From an uncultured Tateyamaria sp. (GTDB lineage Bacteria > Pseudomonadota > Alphaproteobacteria > Rhodobacterales > Rhodobacteraceae): DNA of 64,000 nucleotides. The stretch spans positions 62,001-126,000 of the forward strand of contig NZ_CANMEU010000004.1 of the NCBI RefSeq assembly GCF_947497045.1, read 5' to 3'. The notes below the pieces were generated by a model. That model made no database searches. It saw only the letters and a program-made list of their open reading frames with translations, and had not been told where the DNA came from. Position numbers and translations under genes: made by a program. Shown here piece after piece: positions 1 through 8,446 of this stretch (its first letter is position 1; each line of letters starts with the position of its first letter).

Positions 1-2
1 AG

Positions 3-425
3 AACTATCACTGGGGCGACTTCACATCCGGTCTATTCGAAGCCAAGGATCAAGGGTTTGAAACCACCATGCTGCTGGATCATGCGAGCAATGTGACCGA
101 AGGGCCGGGATTCAATGTGTTCGGGGTATTTGGAGACACGGTTGTGACCTCAGACCACGGCGTTCTGCACGGGATCACCCGTGCCACAGTGCTGGAAATG
201 TGCGCAGAGGCGGGCCTCAAGACACAAACGCGGCCCCTGCCCCTCGAAGAACTCTGGCGCGCCAACGAAGTGTTCCTGTCATCATCGGGTGGTGGGGTCA
301 TTCCGGTGGCGCGGGTCGACCAACACCACTTTTCGAACGGGGCGGCGGGACCGGTGGCGACCGATCTCAGACAGCGATACTTTGACTGGATCGGCCAAGA
401 CACATACCGCACGCCAATCACGTAA
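3..425 (+). CDS. class IV aminotransferase, C-terminal part (partial)
   Basis: The frame is open from the left edge to a TAA at 423-425, giving about 140 C-terminal residues, so the start lies outside the window. The motifs NYHWGDFTSGLFEAKDQG and NVTEGPGFNVF match the PLP-phosphate-binding region and the conserved glycine-rich loop of fold-type IV aminotransferases (branched-chain, D-amino acid and (R)-amine transaminases). The catalytic lysine would lie upstream and is not seen. The NYHW/GLFEA wording resembles (R)-amine-type members more than classical IlvE, but substrate cannot be assigned. It converges on phaR with a 25-bp gap. Confidence 0.8.
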   Translation, partial: NYHWGDFTSGLFEAKDQGFETTMLLDHASNVTEGPGFNVFGVFGDTVVTSDHGVLHGITRATVLEMCAEAGLKTQTRPLPLEELWRANEVFLSSSGGGVIPVARVDQHHFSNGAAGPVATDLRQRYFDWIGQDTYRTPIT

Positions 426-450
426 GGTGCACCTGTGGTGCGCCCGACCG

Positions 451-1005
451 TCAACTCATCTTGGACAGTTTTTCCTGCAACTCGGCCAACTGCTTCTTGA
501 TGGCGTCCAGATCTTCGGACCCATCAGAGGCTTCAGGCGCGGATGTCGCCGCACCGCTCCAGGGCGTTGGCATGCCCCCGGTCATCGCCTTCATAAAGGC
601 TTTTTGCTGCGCCTGCATCGCCTCGAAACCGGGCATCTTGGTCATCGGATTGATGGCGCTCATGTTCTCGACCACCTTGCTTTGACCATCGCGCAGCATC
701 TCGAACGAGGCTTGCAGGAATTGGGGCACAACAGACACCCTGCCCCCCATATAGCTGCGCACCAGATCGTTCAGCACATCCACCGGCAGCACGCTTTCCC
801 CCCGGCTTTCGTGTTCGGCAATGATCTGAAGCAGGTATTGGCGCGTCAGATCATCGCCGGTCTTGAGGTCCACGATCTGCACCTCGCGCCCATCCCGGAT
901 AAAGCCCGAGATATCTTCGAGCGTCACATAGTCGCTGGTCTCGGTGTTATAGAGACGCCGGCTCGCATAGCGTTTGATCAACAATGGTGCTGGTTTGTCT
1001 GTCAC
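451..1005 (-). CDS. phaR: polyhydroxyalkanoate synthesis regulator PhaR
   Basis: This DNA-binding repressor of PHA genes also senses PHA granules; in the family it controls phaP. Residues about 5-65 form the PHB accumulation regulator DNA-binding domain (KRYASRRLYNT, YVTLEDI, VDLKTGDDLTR), followed by the PHB_acc domain (VLPVDVLNDLVRSYMGG). The C-terminal tail is Gln/Glu-rich and probably helical. A GTG start at 1005 was chosen because GGAGAG lies 6 nt upstream; a longer in-frame ATG at 1032 lacks such a site. The gene sits 2 kb from phaP and phaC, with an unrelated divergent pair in between. Confidence 0.93.
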   Translation of the reverse strand: MTDKPAPLLIKRYASRRLYNTETSDYVTLEDISGFIRDGREVQIVDLKTGDDLTRQYLLQIIAEHESRGESVLPVDVLNDLVRSYMGGRVSVVPQFLQASFEMLRDGQSKVVENMSAINPMTKMPGFEAMQAQQKAFMKAMTGGMPTPWSGAATSAPEASDGSEDLDAIKKQLAELQEKLSKMS

Positions 1006-1098
1006 GTGCCGCTCTCCCCGGGTTCGCTGCATCGCAGCTTAGGCGCAGGTTTCGCAAAAAGAAAGCGTTGCGCGCATTTGGGGAAAATTAGCCATCCA

Positions 1099-2034
1099 TC
1101 ACGCCAGAACTGCCTCTGAAACATTCACATCCGTATGTTTTGACAATATCTGCGCAAAGGCCTCCTCGACAGGTGTCTCCACAAAGTCGGGCAGGGCTGC
1201 GCGCAGTTTCGATCCATCCAGCTGATGCGGCGTACTCCACAGATAGCGCATCTCGAGCACTTCGCGCATCAGCGGCGACCACAGCGCCATGATCTTGATG
1301 GCAAACCAGGGAAAGCCTGACACTTTCATGGGGCGGCCCAAAGCGGCTTCGGTCAAAGTGACGAGCGCGTCGCCCGTGAGGGCATAGCCTCCAAACCCGA
1401 ACTCCTCAAAGTTGCTGAACTCGGCGCGCTTGCCTGCCAGCGCCGCCGCCGCGCGGCCCATATCCGGCAGATAGGCCCAGGCATGCACCCGGTCGCACTT
1501 GCCCGGATAGGTCAGCTTGCCTTTGTCGGCCTTGGCAGCAATGTAGGTCTCAAACCAATTTCCAGTTTCGACCCCTTCGATGAAATCGCCGCCGCGCAGC
1601 ACGATGGTGCGCACGCCGCTGTCACGGAAAGTATTTTCCATACGGATACGAATTGCGCCCTTCTTTGTATCGCTGACCCACGGAGAGGTTTCCGACAGCC
1701 GTTCCGGCATCCCCGTGCCGTAATTGTAGACATTGCCGGGGATCAGCACCGTCGCACCACTTGCCTTGGCGGCTGCAATCACGGTGGAGGTGATCTTTGG
1801 CACCATCTCGGCCCACTTTGGATAAGGGGGATGCACCGCGTTGACGATCACGTCATGGCCCATGCAAGCCTGCACGACAGCCGCTGTGTCCGCGACATCC
1901 GCTGTCACACGGCCCGTCGCTTCTTCGGGCCAGGCGCGCGCCAATTCTGTCACGCGCCACCCTGCCGCGCGAAATCCGGCCACTGCCGCCCGTCCGAACC
2001 GTCCCTTTGCACCTAAAACGATCACCGATTCCAT
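1099..2034 (-). CDS. NAD(P)-binding epimerase / NmrA-like protein
   Basis: This is an atypical short-chain dehydrogenase/reductase of the NAD-dependent epimerase type, 311 residues. The N-terminal Rossmann motif VIVLGAKGRFG (residues about 4-14) binds NAD(P). The middle NVYNYG motif corresponds to the YxxxK-containing region, but a clean YxxxK pair is not present, so catalysis is uncertain. ATG at 2034 is preceded by AAGGAG 8 nt upstream, which rejects a 26-residue longer frame. It is divergent from a LysR gene with a 104-bp shared promoter region, so LysR control is likely (inference). Confidence 0.8.
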   Translation of the reverse strand: MESVIVLGAKGRFGRAAVAGFRAAGWRVTELARAWPEEATGRVTADVADTAAVVQACMGHDVIVNAVHPPYPKWAEMVPKITSTVIAAAKASGATVLIPGNVYNYGTGMPERLSETSPWVSDTKKGAIRIRMENTFRDSGVRTIVLRGGDFIEGVETGNWFETYIAAKADKGKLTYPGKCDRVHAWAYLPDMGRAAAALAGKRAEFSNFEEFGFGGYALTGDALVTLTEAALGRPMKVSGFPWFAIKIMALWSPLMREVLEMRYLWSTPHQLDGSKLRAALPDFVETPVEEAFAQILSKHTDVNVSEAVLA

Positions 2035-2116
2035 GTCATTTCTCCTTGTTGGGTTGCTCCGGGGGATGGATAAACAAGTCAAAATCGAATAGCATTCCGC
2101 GAAATTCAACATTGTC

Positions 2117-2132
2117 TATTCAAATATGGATA
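2117..2132. promoter_or_regulatory. candidate LysR operator in divergent intergenic region
   Basis: An imperfect dyad, TATTCA-N4-TGGATA, sits 7 bp before the LysR start and in the shared 104-bp intergenic region with the epimerase. LysR-type regulators commonly bind such AT-rich dyads in divergent promoters. The site is seen; its use by this regulator is inferred. Confidence 0.35.
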
Positions 2133-2138
2133 TACTCT

Positions 2139-3008
2139 ATGTCCCAAACCGACTGGTCCCACATCCAATCCTTTGCCGCGGTAGCCGAACATGGGTCTTT
2201 GTCAGCCGCGGCGCGTGCGGTTGGCACCAGCCAGCCCACGCTGTCACGCCACATCGCAGCGCTCGAAAGCGATCTGGGCACGCGGTTGTTTGACCGCAGC
2301 CTCGGGGGGATGAGCCCCACCTTGGCAGGCACCGAATTGATGGCGCATGCGACGCAGATGGCCGATGCCGCTGCACGTTTTCACACCAACAGCACCCACA
2401 GCGACCTGAGCGGTACGGTCCGGATCACCGCCAGCCAGGTTGTCGCGGCCTATGTGCTGCCCGACGCCATCAGCGCATTGCGGGTCGCCCATCCGGACAT
2501 CAGCATCGAGGTTGTCGCCTCGGACACCACCGACAACCTGCTACGGCGCGAGGCAGATATCGCGTTGCGCATGTACCGCCCCACCCAAAACGACGTGATC
2601 ACACAACATCTGCGCGACATGCCCATCGCCGCCTATGCCGCGCACAGTTACATCACGCGGCGCGGGGCCCCCAAGGACATTGCAGATGTGTTGAACCATG
2701 AGGTGATCGGCTACGACCGCTCGACACTGATCATTGATGGGTTCCGGGCCGCCGGGCACGAGGTCAATCGCGACTTCTTTGCGTTTCGCAGCGATGATCA
2801 GGTCGTGTGTTGGGCGCTGGTGCAGGCAGGGGCAGGCATCGGGTTCATGCAGCGCAGCATCGGCGATGCGGACCCGAACCTTGCATGCGTGTCAGGCGAC
2901 GAGGCGCTGGCCATCATGCCCATGTGGCTGACGGCCCATCCCGATTTACGCAGCACGCCGCGCGTGCGCCGGGTCTATGATTGGCTGGCCGAGCATCTCA
3001 AAAGGTAG
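2139..3008 (+). CDS. LysR family transcriptional regulator
   Basis: The protein has 289 residues. An N-terminal winged helix-turn-helix (residues about 5-62; FAAVAEHGSLSAAARAVGTSQPTLSRHIAALE) is typical of LysR regulators. It is followed by a LysR substrate-binding domain (from about residue 90, VRITASQVVAAYVLP) that senses a small ligand. The ATG at 2139 was chosen because it places the helix-turn-helix at the usual distance from the N-terminus; the open frame extends upstream to 2007 without family similarity. Ligand unknown; the likely target is the divergent epimerase gene. Confidence 0.9.
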   Translation: MSQTDWSHIQSFAAVAEHGSLSAAARAVGTSQPTLSRHIAALESDLGTRLFDRSLGGMSPTLAGTELMAHATQMADAAARFHTNSTHSDLSGTVRITASQVVAAYVLPDAISALRVAHPDISIEVVASDTTDNLLRREADIALRMYRPTQNDVITQHLRDMPIAAYAAHSYITRRGAPKDIADVLNHEVIGYDRSTLIIDGFRAAGHEVNRDFFAFRSDDQVVCWALVQAGAGIGFMQRSIGDADPNLACVSGDEALAIMPMWLTAHPDLRSTPRVRRVYDWLAEHLKR

Positions 3009-3018
3009 CCCGGACATG

Positions 3019-3048
3019 AAAAAGGCGGATCCCACACGGGGACCCGCC
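3019..3048 (-). terminator. intrinsic terminator downstream of phaP
   Basis: On the minus strand a 10-bp stem with one mismatch (GGCGGGTCCC / GGGATCCGCC, 5-nt loop) is followed directly by five T residues, 54 bp beyond the phaP stop codon. Confidence 0.8.
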
Positions 3049-3101
3049 AAAGTCATCGCACCATTTCAGGGAGGAAATCAGGCGCGATATCTCGATGGAG
3101 C

Positions 3102-3554
3102 TTACTTGCCAGCAGTCGCTTTTTTCGCAGCAGCTGTCATGTCGCCAGTCGCTTTGGTCACAGCGGCTTGCGCGTCTTCGCTCATGTCTTTGCCAGCGGC
3201 CATCATCAGCTCGACTGTGTCCATCTGGACTTTTTTCGCAACTTCAGCGAACGCCGCCATGTGCTCGGATGTCACTTCGGCGTAGGCAGAAGCGAAATCG
3301 GTCATCGCTTTGGCGTAGTCAGCTGGCTCGGTTTTCGCTTTGGAGATGTCGGCCAGTTTCGCCAAAGTTTCCTTGGTCCATTTGGACGAGATTTCTGTCG
3401 ATTTTTCGGCCGCGTCGATGGCGACGGTGCTCAGTTTTTCGTTCAGCGATGTCGCTGTTTTGAATGCGTCTTCCATTGCCGCTGTGTCGACTGGGAACGA
3501 GCCCATCACGTCTTTGAACATTGCGGTCATGTCAGGTGTAGTTGTCTTAGCCAT
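3102..3554 (-). CDS. phaP: phasin family protein
   Basis: A 150-residue, highly helical, Ala/Lys-rich protein with no membrane segment, typical of phasins that coat PHA granules and limit their size. The phasin core spans about residues 20-125 (LNEKLSTVAIDAAEKST, SSKWTKETLAKLADI). The start ATG at 3554 follows AGAGGAAGAGTACC. A terminator lies downstream and TGC-rich sites compatible with PhaR lie upstream, so it is probably a monocistronic, PhaR-repressed unit. Context with phaR, phaC and phaZ supports the call. Confidence 0.92.
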   Translation of the reverse strand: MAKTTTPDMTAMFKDVMGSFPVDTAAMEDAFKTATSLNEKLSTVAIDAAEKSTEISSKWTKETLAKLADISKAKTEPADYAKAMTDFASAYAEVTSEHMAAFAEVAKKVQMDTVELMMAAGKDMSEDAQAAVTKATGDMTAAAKKATAGK

Positions 3555-3613
3555 GGTACTCTTCCTCTTGTCGCTGCGAGATCATTCTCGTGTTTCCTGC
3601 GTCTGAGAAGAAT

Positions 3614-3633
3614 ATGCATGCTGCAACGCGGCA
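3614..3633. promoter_or_regulatory. candidate PhaR-binding TGC box upstream of phaP
   Basis: The phaP upstream region contains ATGCATGCTGCA followed by further GCGGCAT. The 8-mer TGCAGCAT (minus strand, 3618-3625) also occurs in the phaC/phaZ intergenic region at 5531-5538. PhaR proteins of related bacteria are known to bind TGC-rich sites at phasin promoters. Binding here is inferred. Confidence 0.4.
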
Positions 3634-3640
3634 TTTCAAG

Positions 3641-3661
3641 TAAAAATGCTGCGCTGCGGCA
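3641..3661 (-). terminator. possible phaC terminator
   Basis: On the minus strand TGCCGC-AGC-GCAGCA forms a 6-bp stem (one G-T pair) followed by five T residues, about 35 bp after the phaC stop. Because it is also TGC-rich and lies before phaP, it may instead or also be part of the phaP control region. Confidence 0.5.
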
Positions 3662-3695
3662 AAAAAGATTTACCTAAGGGAAAGAATGTGCGAAA

Positions 3696-5501
3696 TCAGG
3701 GCCTTGCCTTGACGCCTACATAAGTGCCGGGCGCATCTCCGAGGATCGGGTGCTCAGAATCACCCGGCTTGCGCGCCTTGACCATGGCCCCTGCCCGCTT
3801 GTTCAGCCACGCACCCCACCGGGGCCACCATGATCCTTCGTTGAAATCTGCCGAAGCGAGCCAATCCTCATGGTCAAGGGTCAGGTCCGGGTTCGTATAG
3901 TGCCCGTATTTGTTCTTGGCGGGCGGGTTCACGATGCCCGCGATGTGGCCTGATTGGGTCATGATGAACGTCTTGTCCTTGGATCCCATCGCCTGAATCC
4001 CGCGATAGCTGTCTTTCCATGGCGCGATATGGTCCGTCTCGCAGGCAATCGCACAAAGCGGAACATCGATATCGTCCAGCGTCAGGTGATGGCCCATCAG
4101 ATCAAAGCCACCTTCGGCCAACTCATTGCGCTGACATAAGCCCCGCAAATACTGCATCGCCATCTTGGCGGGCAGGTTCGCCCCGTCGCCGTTCCAATAC
4201 AGCAGATCAAATGCGGGTGGGGTTTCGCCCATCATGTAACTCTTGATGGCAGGCGTATAGACGAGGTCATTCGAGCGCAGATAGGTAAAGGTGCGCGCCA
4301 TGATGACCGAGGGCAATATCCCCTTCTCCGCACATTCCGCTTCGATCCCGTCGATGAAGTCGTCCGTCAGGAATGGTGCAAATTCACCCTGATCGCCAAA
4401 ATCCGTCAGCGCCGTAAAGAAGGTGGCAGACTTGATCGACTTGTCCTTGCGCTGTTTCAGCAGGGACAGCGTCAGCGACAGCGTGGTCCCCGCAATGCAG
4501 TAGCCGATGGCGTTGACCTGCTTTTCGCCGGTGATCGCCTTGGCCTCGCCGATGGCGGCCAGATACCCGTCCTTGATATAGTCCTCAAGGCCGACCCCGG
4601 CATAGGCCGCATCCGGATTCACCCAAGAGACCACAAACAAGGTGTGCCCTTGTTCGACGATCCATTTCACAAGGCTGTTCTGCTCTTTGAGGTCGAGGAT
4701 GTAGTACTTGTTGATCCAGGGCGGAAACAGAACGACAGGCGTCTTGTGCACCTTTTCGGTGGTGGGGGTGTATTGGATCAGCTCCATCATGCGGTTGCGG
4801 AATATGACCTTGCCCGGTGTGGTGGCGATATTGCGGCCCAACTCGAACGCGGTGTCATCGGCCAGTTTCACGATCAACTCACCATTGTTGGCCTCAAGAT
4901 CGGAAATCAGGTTCTCAAGCCCCTTGACCAGCGAATGCCCCTCGGTGGCAACCGCCTTTTCCAAGGCGTCCGGGTTGGTGGCCAAGAAGTTGGTCGGGGA
5001 CATCATATCGACAATCTGGCGGGAGAAATACGCAAGACGCTGCTTTTCGGCAGGCTCCATGTCGCTGACATCCTCAACCGCTTGGGTCACAGCGGCTGCG
5101 TTGATCAGGTACTGCTGTTTGACGTAGTTGAAATAGGGGTGGGTGTCCCACAGCGGATTGGCAAAGCGGCGGTCCTTGGGGCCGGGGTCGGCGGGGGCGG
5201 CCAGCTTGCCGCTGGCAAGCACCTGTTGGGCCTCGACGAAATGGGTCACGGATTTTGACCAGAATTGCAATTGATGCTCAAGCACCTTGGCCGGATCGCG
5301 GAAGGCTTCATGCCAATAGGCGGTGGCCGCCTTGCTGAACAATTCCTGATTCGGACCATCAAGGGCCGCGTTATGCGTGCTGCGGTGCGTCAAAATCTGA
5401 GTGAGTCGCTGCGTCAACTCCTCAACTTTGCGAAGGTTTGTGTTCAATTTGTCGAGGTTTTCGCCAGAGACGACACCATCTGTTGTGTCGTTGGTTGTCA
5501 T
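3696..5501 (-). CDS. phaC: class I polyhydroxyalkanoate synthase
   Basis: The enzyme polymerises 3-hydroxyacyl-CoA to PHA on the granule surface. Its 601 residues match the class I length. The PhaC N-terminal domain covers about 105-275 (FANPLWDTHPYFNYVKQQY), followed by an alpha/beta hydrolase core. The lipase-like box GYCIAG places the nucleophile at Cys335; the expected partners are Asp490 (CETDHIAP) and His519 (SGHIAG). The ATG at 5501 was chosen for the upstream GAGGAAG; the frame runs open to 5624 but without similarity. It is divergent from phaZ across 154 bp. Confidence 0.97.
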   Translation of the reverse strand: MTTNDTTDGVVSGENLDKLNTNLRKVEELTQRLTQILTHRSTHNAALDGPNQELFSKAATAYWHEAFRDPAKVLEHQLQFWSKSVTHFVEAQQVLASGKLAAPADPGPKDRRFANPLWDTHPYFNYVKQQYLINAAAVTQAVEDVSDMEPAEKQRLAYFSRQIVDMMSPTNFLATNPDALEKAVATEGHSLVKGLENLISDLEANNGELIVKLADDTAFELGRNIATTPGKVIFRNRMMELIQYTPTTEKVHKTPVVLFPPWINKYYILDLKEQNSLVKWIVEQGHTLFVVSWVNPDAAYAGVGLEDYIKDGYLAAIGEAKAITGEKQVNAIGYCIAGTTLSLTLSLLKQRKDKSIKSATFFTALTDFGDQGEFAPFLTDDFIDGIEAECAEKGILPSVIMARTFTYLRSNDLVYTPAIKSYMMGETPPAFDLLYWNGDGANLPAKMAMQYLRGLCQRNELAEGGFDLMGHHLTLDDIDVPLCAIACETDHIAPWKDSYRGIQAMGSKDKTFIMTQSGHIAGIVNPPAKNKYGHYTNPDLTLDHEDWLASADFNEGSWWPRWGAWLNKRAGAMVKARKPGDSEHPILGDAPGTYVGVKARP

Positions 5502-5522
5502 ATTAATGTCTTCCTCGTAATG

Positions 5523-5622
5523 TTTGCACATGCAGCATATGTGTTTGGAAACACATCGGCTGTATGTACGGTCGCATGTTTCAGGGGGCAAAGCGACAAA
5601 CCGTCCGATGTATGTGCACATC
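5523..5622. promoter_or_regulatory. palindrome-rich phaC/phaZ divergent promoter region
   Basis: The shared intergenic region holds a perfect dyad ATGTGTTT-GG-AAACACAT (5539-5556), a perfect palindrome ATGTGCACAT (5612-5621), and the CACAT-N7-ATGTG dyad (5527-5543) overlapping TGCAGCAT (5531-5538). The last word is shared with the phaP upstream region. The arrangement suggests coordinated control of PHA synthesis and breakdown, possibly by PhaR (inference). Confidence 0.5.
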
Positions 5623-5655
5623 ATACACCGGCCCCTAGGGTACGAAGGAAACGTT

Positions 5656-6927
5656 ATGCGCTATATGGCCAGCTACGACTTCATGGAAACCATGCGGAAC
5701 ACGAACCAGTGGCTCGGGGCCACGGCACAGGCCATCGGAGCCTATCCCGCATTCGCTTTGGTTCCCAACCCGGCAATGGAAATGATGCGCGCCTGGGGCG
5801 AGGTCACGGAACGCACCTTCCAGCGCATGGTGGTCAAACCCGACTGGAACATCCCCTCTTTCACAGCCGAGGATGGCAAGGACCATCTGGTGAGTGTCGA
5901 TATCGAAGTGGCCGGTGCCTTCGGAGACCTGCTGCATTTCAACGTGGTCGGCCGTAAGGCGCGCAAGCGCAAGGTTCTGCTTGTTGCGCCCATGTCAGGG
6001 CATTATTCCACATTGCTGCGCTCGACCGTGATCTCGCTGATGCCCGATTGCGAAGTCTACATTACCGACTGGCACAATGCGCGCGATATCCCGGTCAGCG
6101 CCGGCAAGTTCGATATCGAGGACTATACGCTCTACCTTGTAGACTACATGCGCCATATGGGCCCCGAAACCCATGTGATCGCTGTGTGCCAACCTGCCCC
6201 GCTGACACTGGCGGCCACCGCCTATCTGGCGGAAGAAGATCCCAAGGCCCAACCCCGGTCGCTCACGCTGATCGGTGGGCCGATCGACCCCAATGCAAAC
6301 GCCACGGATGTGACAGACTTCGGGCGCCGGGTCACCATGGGTCAGCTTGAGGAAATGATGATCCAGCGCGTCGGGTTCAAATACCCGGGCGTCGGACGGA
6401 TGGTCTATCCCGGCCTGCTGCAACTGGCCTCCTTCATGTCGATGAACGGCGAAAAGCACTCCAAAGCATTTCAGGACCAGATCAGCGCCGTGGCGCGCGG
6501 CGATGCAGCAGATCACGACAAACACAACAAGTTCTACGACGAATATCTGGCTGTAATGGATATGACGGCTGAATTCTACCTCTCGACCGTGGACCGGATT
6601 TTCAAACGGGCCGAGATTGCCAAGAACCTGTTCACGGTGGCGGGCAAACAGGTCGATATCGGCAAGATCACAACCGTAGCTGTGAAAACGGTCGAAGGTG
6701 CGAATGATGATATTTCAGCTCCGGGCCAATGCGTTGCCGCCCTTGATCTGTGCACCGGCCTGCCTGACAGCAAAAAGGCAAGCCATGTCGAGCCGGGCGC
6801 AGGCCATTACGGCATCTTTGCAGGGCGCAGCTGGCGGACAAACATCCGGCCTCTGGTGCTCGACTTCATCGACGCCAATTCGCCCAAGCCCCCCAAGAAA
6901 GCCGCCAACAAGAACCGGGCGGCGTAA
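5656..6927 (+). CDS. phaZ: intracellular polyhydroxyalkanoate depolymerase
   Basis: This enzyme hydrolyses intracellular PHA for carbon mobilisation. The 423-residue alpha/beta hydrolase has the PHB depolymerase C-terminal region typical of PhaZ1-type enzymes. The nucleophile elbow is VIAVCQP, so Cys178 replaces the usual Ser, as in the characterised intracellular PhaZ family. Asp351/352 (GANDDISAP) and His384 (GAGHYG) complete the predicted triad. The ATG at 5656 follows GAAGGAA; a longer frame from 5524 overlaps the phaC promoter and is rejected. It is divergent from phaC and only 3 bp before the next gene. Confidence 0.95.
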   Translation: MRYMASYDFMETMRNTNQWLGATAQAIGAYPAFALVPNPAMEMMRAWGEVTERTFQRMVVKPDWNIPSFTAEDGKDHLVSVDIEVAGAFGDLLHFNVVGRKARKRKVLLVAPMSGHYSTLLRSTVISLMPDCEVYITDWHNARDIPVSAGKFDIEDYTLYLVDYMRHMGPETHVIAVCQPAPLTLAATAYLAEEDPKAQPRSLTLIGGPIDPNANATDVTDFGRRVTMGQLEEMMIQRVGFKYPGVGRMVYPGLLQLASFMSMNGEKHSKAFQDQISAVARGDAADHDKHNKFYDEYLAVMDMTAEFYLSTVDRIFKRAEIAKNLFTVAGKQVDIGKITTVAVKTVEGANDDISAPGQCVAALDLCTGLPDSKKASHVEPGAGHYGIFAGRSWRTNIRPLVLDFIDANSPKPPKKAANKNRAA

Positions 6928-6930
6928 CCC

Positions 6931-7515
6931 ATGGCAGGCGTCGATCTTCCCTTCGCCTGTGATTGCAACAAACTGCGCGGCACGCTGCTTGGGGTGTCGC
7001 CGGATAACGGAACACGGGCCGAGTGCTTCTGCCACGATTGCCGCGCCGCGGAAGTCTTTGCAGGCCAACCCGACCCGGCACCGGGCGCGGTCCAACTCTA
7101 CCAGACGACGCCGGATCGGGTGCGGTTCGACGACGGGCTTGAGCAACTGGCGGTGTTCTCACTCTCAAAAAAGGGCACATTGCGCTGGCAGGCCCAATGC
7201 TGCGGCGCGATGATGTTTCTGACGACACGCTCAGCCAAGATCCCGTTCACATCGCTGCGCACGGACCGTCTGGCGGATGACAGCCCGCTTGGCCCGATCA
7301 AGGCGCGCGCCTTTGTGCGCAAGGCCAATGGCAAACGTGGCCATGAAGGGGCTACGGTGTTCATCCTCGGGATGCTCACACGGGTGCTGCCGCGCCGCCT
7401 GAACGGAAAGTGGAAGCAAACGCCGTTCTTTGATGCAGCCACAAACACACCCGTGCGCGATATCTATCTGGTGAGCCCGGCCGAGCGCGAAAACCTGCAC
7501 TTGCCGAAATACTGA
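6931..7515 (+). CDS. DUF6151/GFA-like zinc-binding protein
   Basis: A 194-residue protein with an early CDC (Cys10/Cys12), then ECFCHDC (Cys32, 34, 37) and a later QCCG (Cys90/91). This cysteine spacing recalls the zinc sites of glutathione-dependent formaldehyde-activating enzyme (GFA)-like proteins. Activity is unknown; members are often annotated DUF6151. The start is 3 bp after the phaZ stop, so co-transcription with phaZ is likely, although a link to PHA turnover is not established. Confidence 0.65.
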   Translation: MAGVDLPFACDCNKLRGTLLGVSPDNGTRAECFCHDCRAAEVFAGQPDPAPGAVQLYQTTPDRVRFDDGLEQLAVFSLSKKGTLRWQAQCCGAMMFLTTRSAKIPFTSLRTDRLADDSPLGPIKARAFVRKANGKRGHEGATVFILGMLTRVLPRRLNGKWKQTPFFDAATNTPVRDIYLVSPAERENLHLPKY

Positions 7516-7517
7516 GG

Positions 7518-7539
7518 GGCGGACGACACGTCCGCCTTA
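7518..7539. repeat. GGCGGAC hairpin repeat, copy 1
   Basis: A perfect 7-bp stem with a 5-nt loop just after the preceding stop codon. The 22-bp sequence is the exact reverse complement of 38713-38734. No T-tract follows immediately (TTACAGACTTCTTTT), so termination is possible but not typical. Confidence 0.7.
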
Positions 7540-7565
7540 CAGACTTCTTTTGACCAAAAATACCG

Positions 7566-7603
7566 CGGGGGAGTCGCGCAAGCGACGGGGGCAGAGCCCC
7601 CCA
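7566..7603. repeat. dispersed palindromic intergenic element, copy 1
   Basis: CGGGGGAGTCGCG-CAA-GCGACGGGGG followed by a GGGGGC...GCCCCC hairpin. The same core occurs at 14421-14456 and, diverged, at 44821-44852. It resembles REP-like elements commonly seen downstream of genes in Rhodobacterales genomes. Confidence 0.65.
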
Positions 7604-7643
7604 AAACATCGTGTCGCGTCAGCGGCCTTTGGATCAGCCCGGC

Positions 7644-8354
7644 TTAACGCAAAATCAACGGCTGCTTCAGCCAGTCGCGCAGCGCAGCCGTCGTCTCGGC
7701 TGGCGCTTCGAGCGTCGGCAAATGGCCTGCATCCTCAAGCACCCGCAATTCAGCGCCATGGATCAACTCGGCCATAAAAGTGTGCCGTTTGACGGGGCAC
7801 AACGCATCATGCGCTCCGCAAAGCACCAAGGTCGGCACCCGGCATTTGCGCAACGTACCCTGTTGGTCCCGGCGCCGCTGCAAGGCCCGCGACTGGCGAA
7901 TAAACACCTCCGGGCCAAGCGCTTCGGCCATATCCATCACCAAATCCAAAATTTCACTGCGATAGGGGCCCGGTGCCAAATAATTCGGTTTCATTTCCTC
8001 ACGCATCACTTCGGCCATCCGGCCCGTGCGCGCCTTGACGATCTGTGGCTCGCGCGCCGCAGCCACCGGCGGCGTCTCGGCCAGTGGATTGGTGTCCATC
8101 AGGGCCAGCCGCGTGATCCGGTCGGGCGCGCGGCGCAAGATCTCCATCGCAACGATCCCGCCCATGGACAGGCCCGCCAGCGCAAAGCGCTGAGGCAACT
8201 CGTCCAGCAAACCGCTTGCGATTTCCTCGATCCGCTCGCCGCGGGTCACCGGCGACACCATCACGGAAAACTCCGACGACAGCTCCGCGATCTGCGGCCC
8301 GAACAGGCGCGCATCGCACATCATACCGGGAAGGAATACCAACGGCTCAGCCAT
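7644..8354 (-). CDS. alpha/beta fold hydrolase
   Basis: A 236-residue single-domain alpha/beta hydrolase. An oxyanion region near LVFLPGMMCDARLF, the nucleophile elbow GLSMGG (Ser about 82), an acid in LCGAHDALCP and the C-terminal His in DAGHLPTLE form a complete triad. The length and lid resemble small carboxylesterase/MenH-like enzymes; the substrate is unknown. It is monocistronic in appearance and convergent with the upstream plus-strand gene. Confidence 0.8.
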   Translation of the reverse strand: MAEPLVFLPGMMCDARLFGPQIAELSSEFSVMVSPVTRGERIEEIASGLLDELPQRFALAGLSMGGIVAMEILRRAPDRITRLALMDTNPLAETPPVAAAREPQIVKARTGRMAEVMREEMKPNYLAPGPYRSEILDLVMDMAEALGPEVFIRQSRALQRRRDQQGTLRKCRVPTLVLCGAHDALCPVKRHTFMAELIHGAELRVLEDAGHLPTLEAPAETTAALRDWLKQPLILR

Positions 8355-8446
8355 GTACCCGCCTTGTCTCTAACGCCATCTGCTGCCTGCTGATTTGCCT
8401 GTATGACACACAATGACCCTTGCGCCCGCGCGCCACAAGCCCCCGG

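Noticed and set aside
181-1119. 312-codon plus-strand frame opposite phaR
   Set aside because: Antisense shadow of phaR; sequence is His/Gly-rich with no family similarity and no ribosome site.
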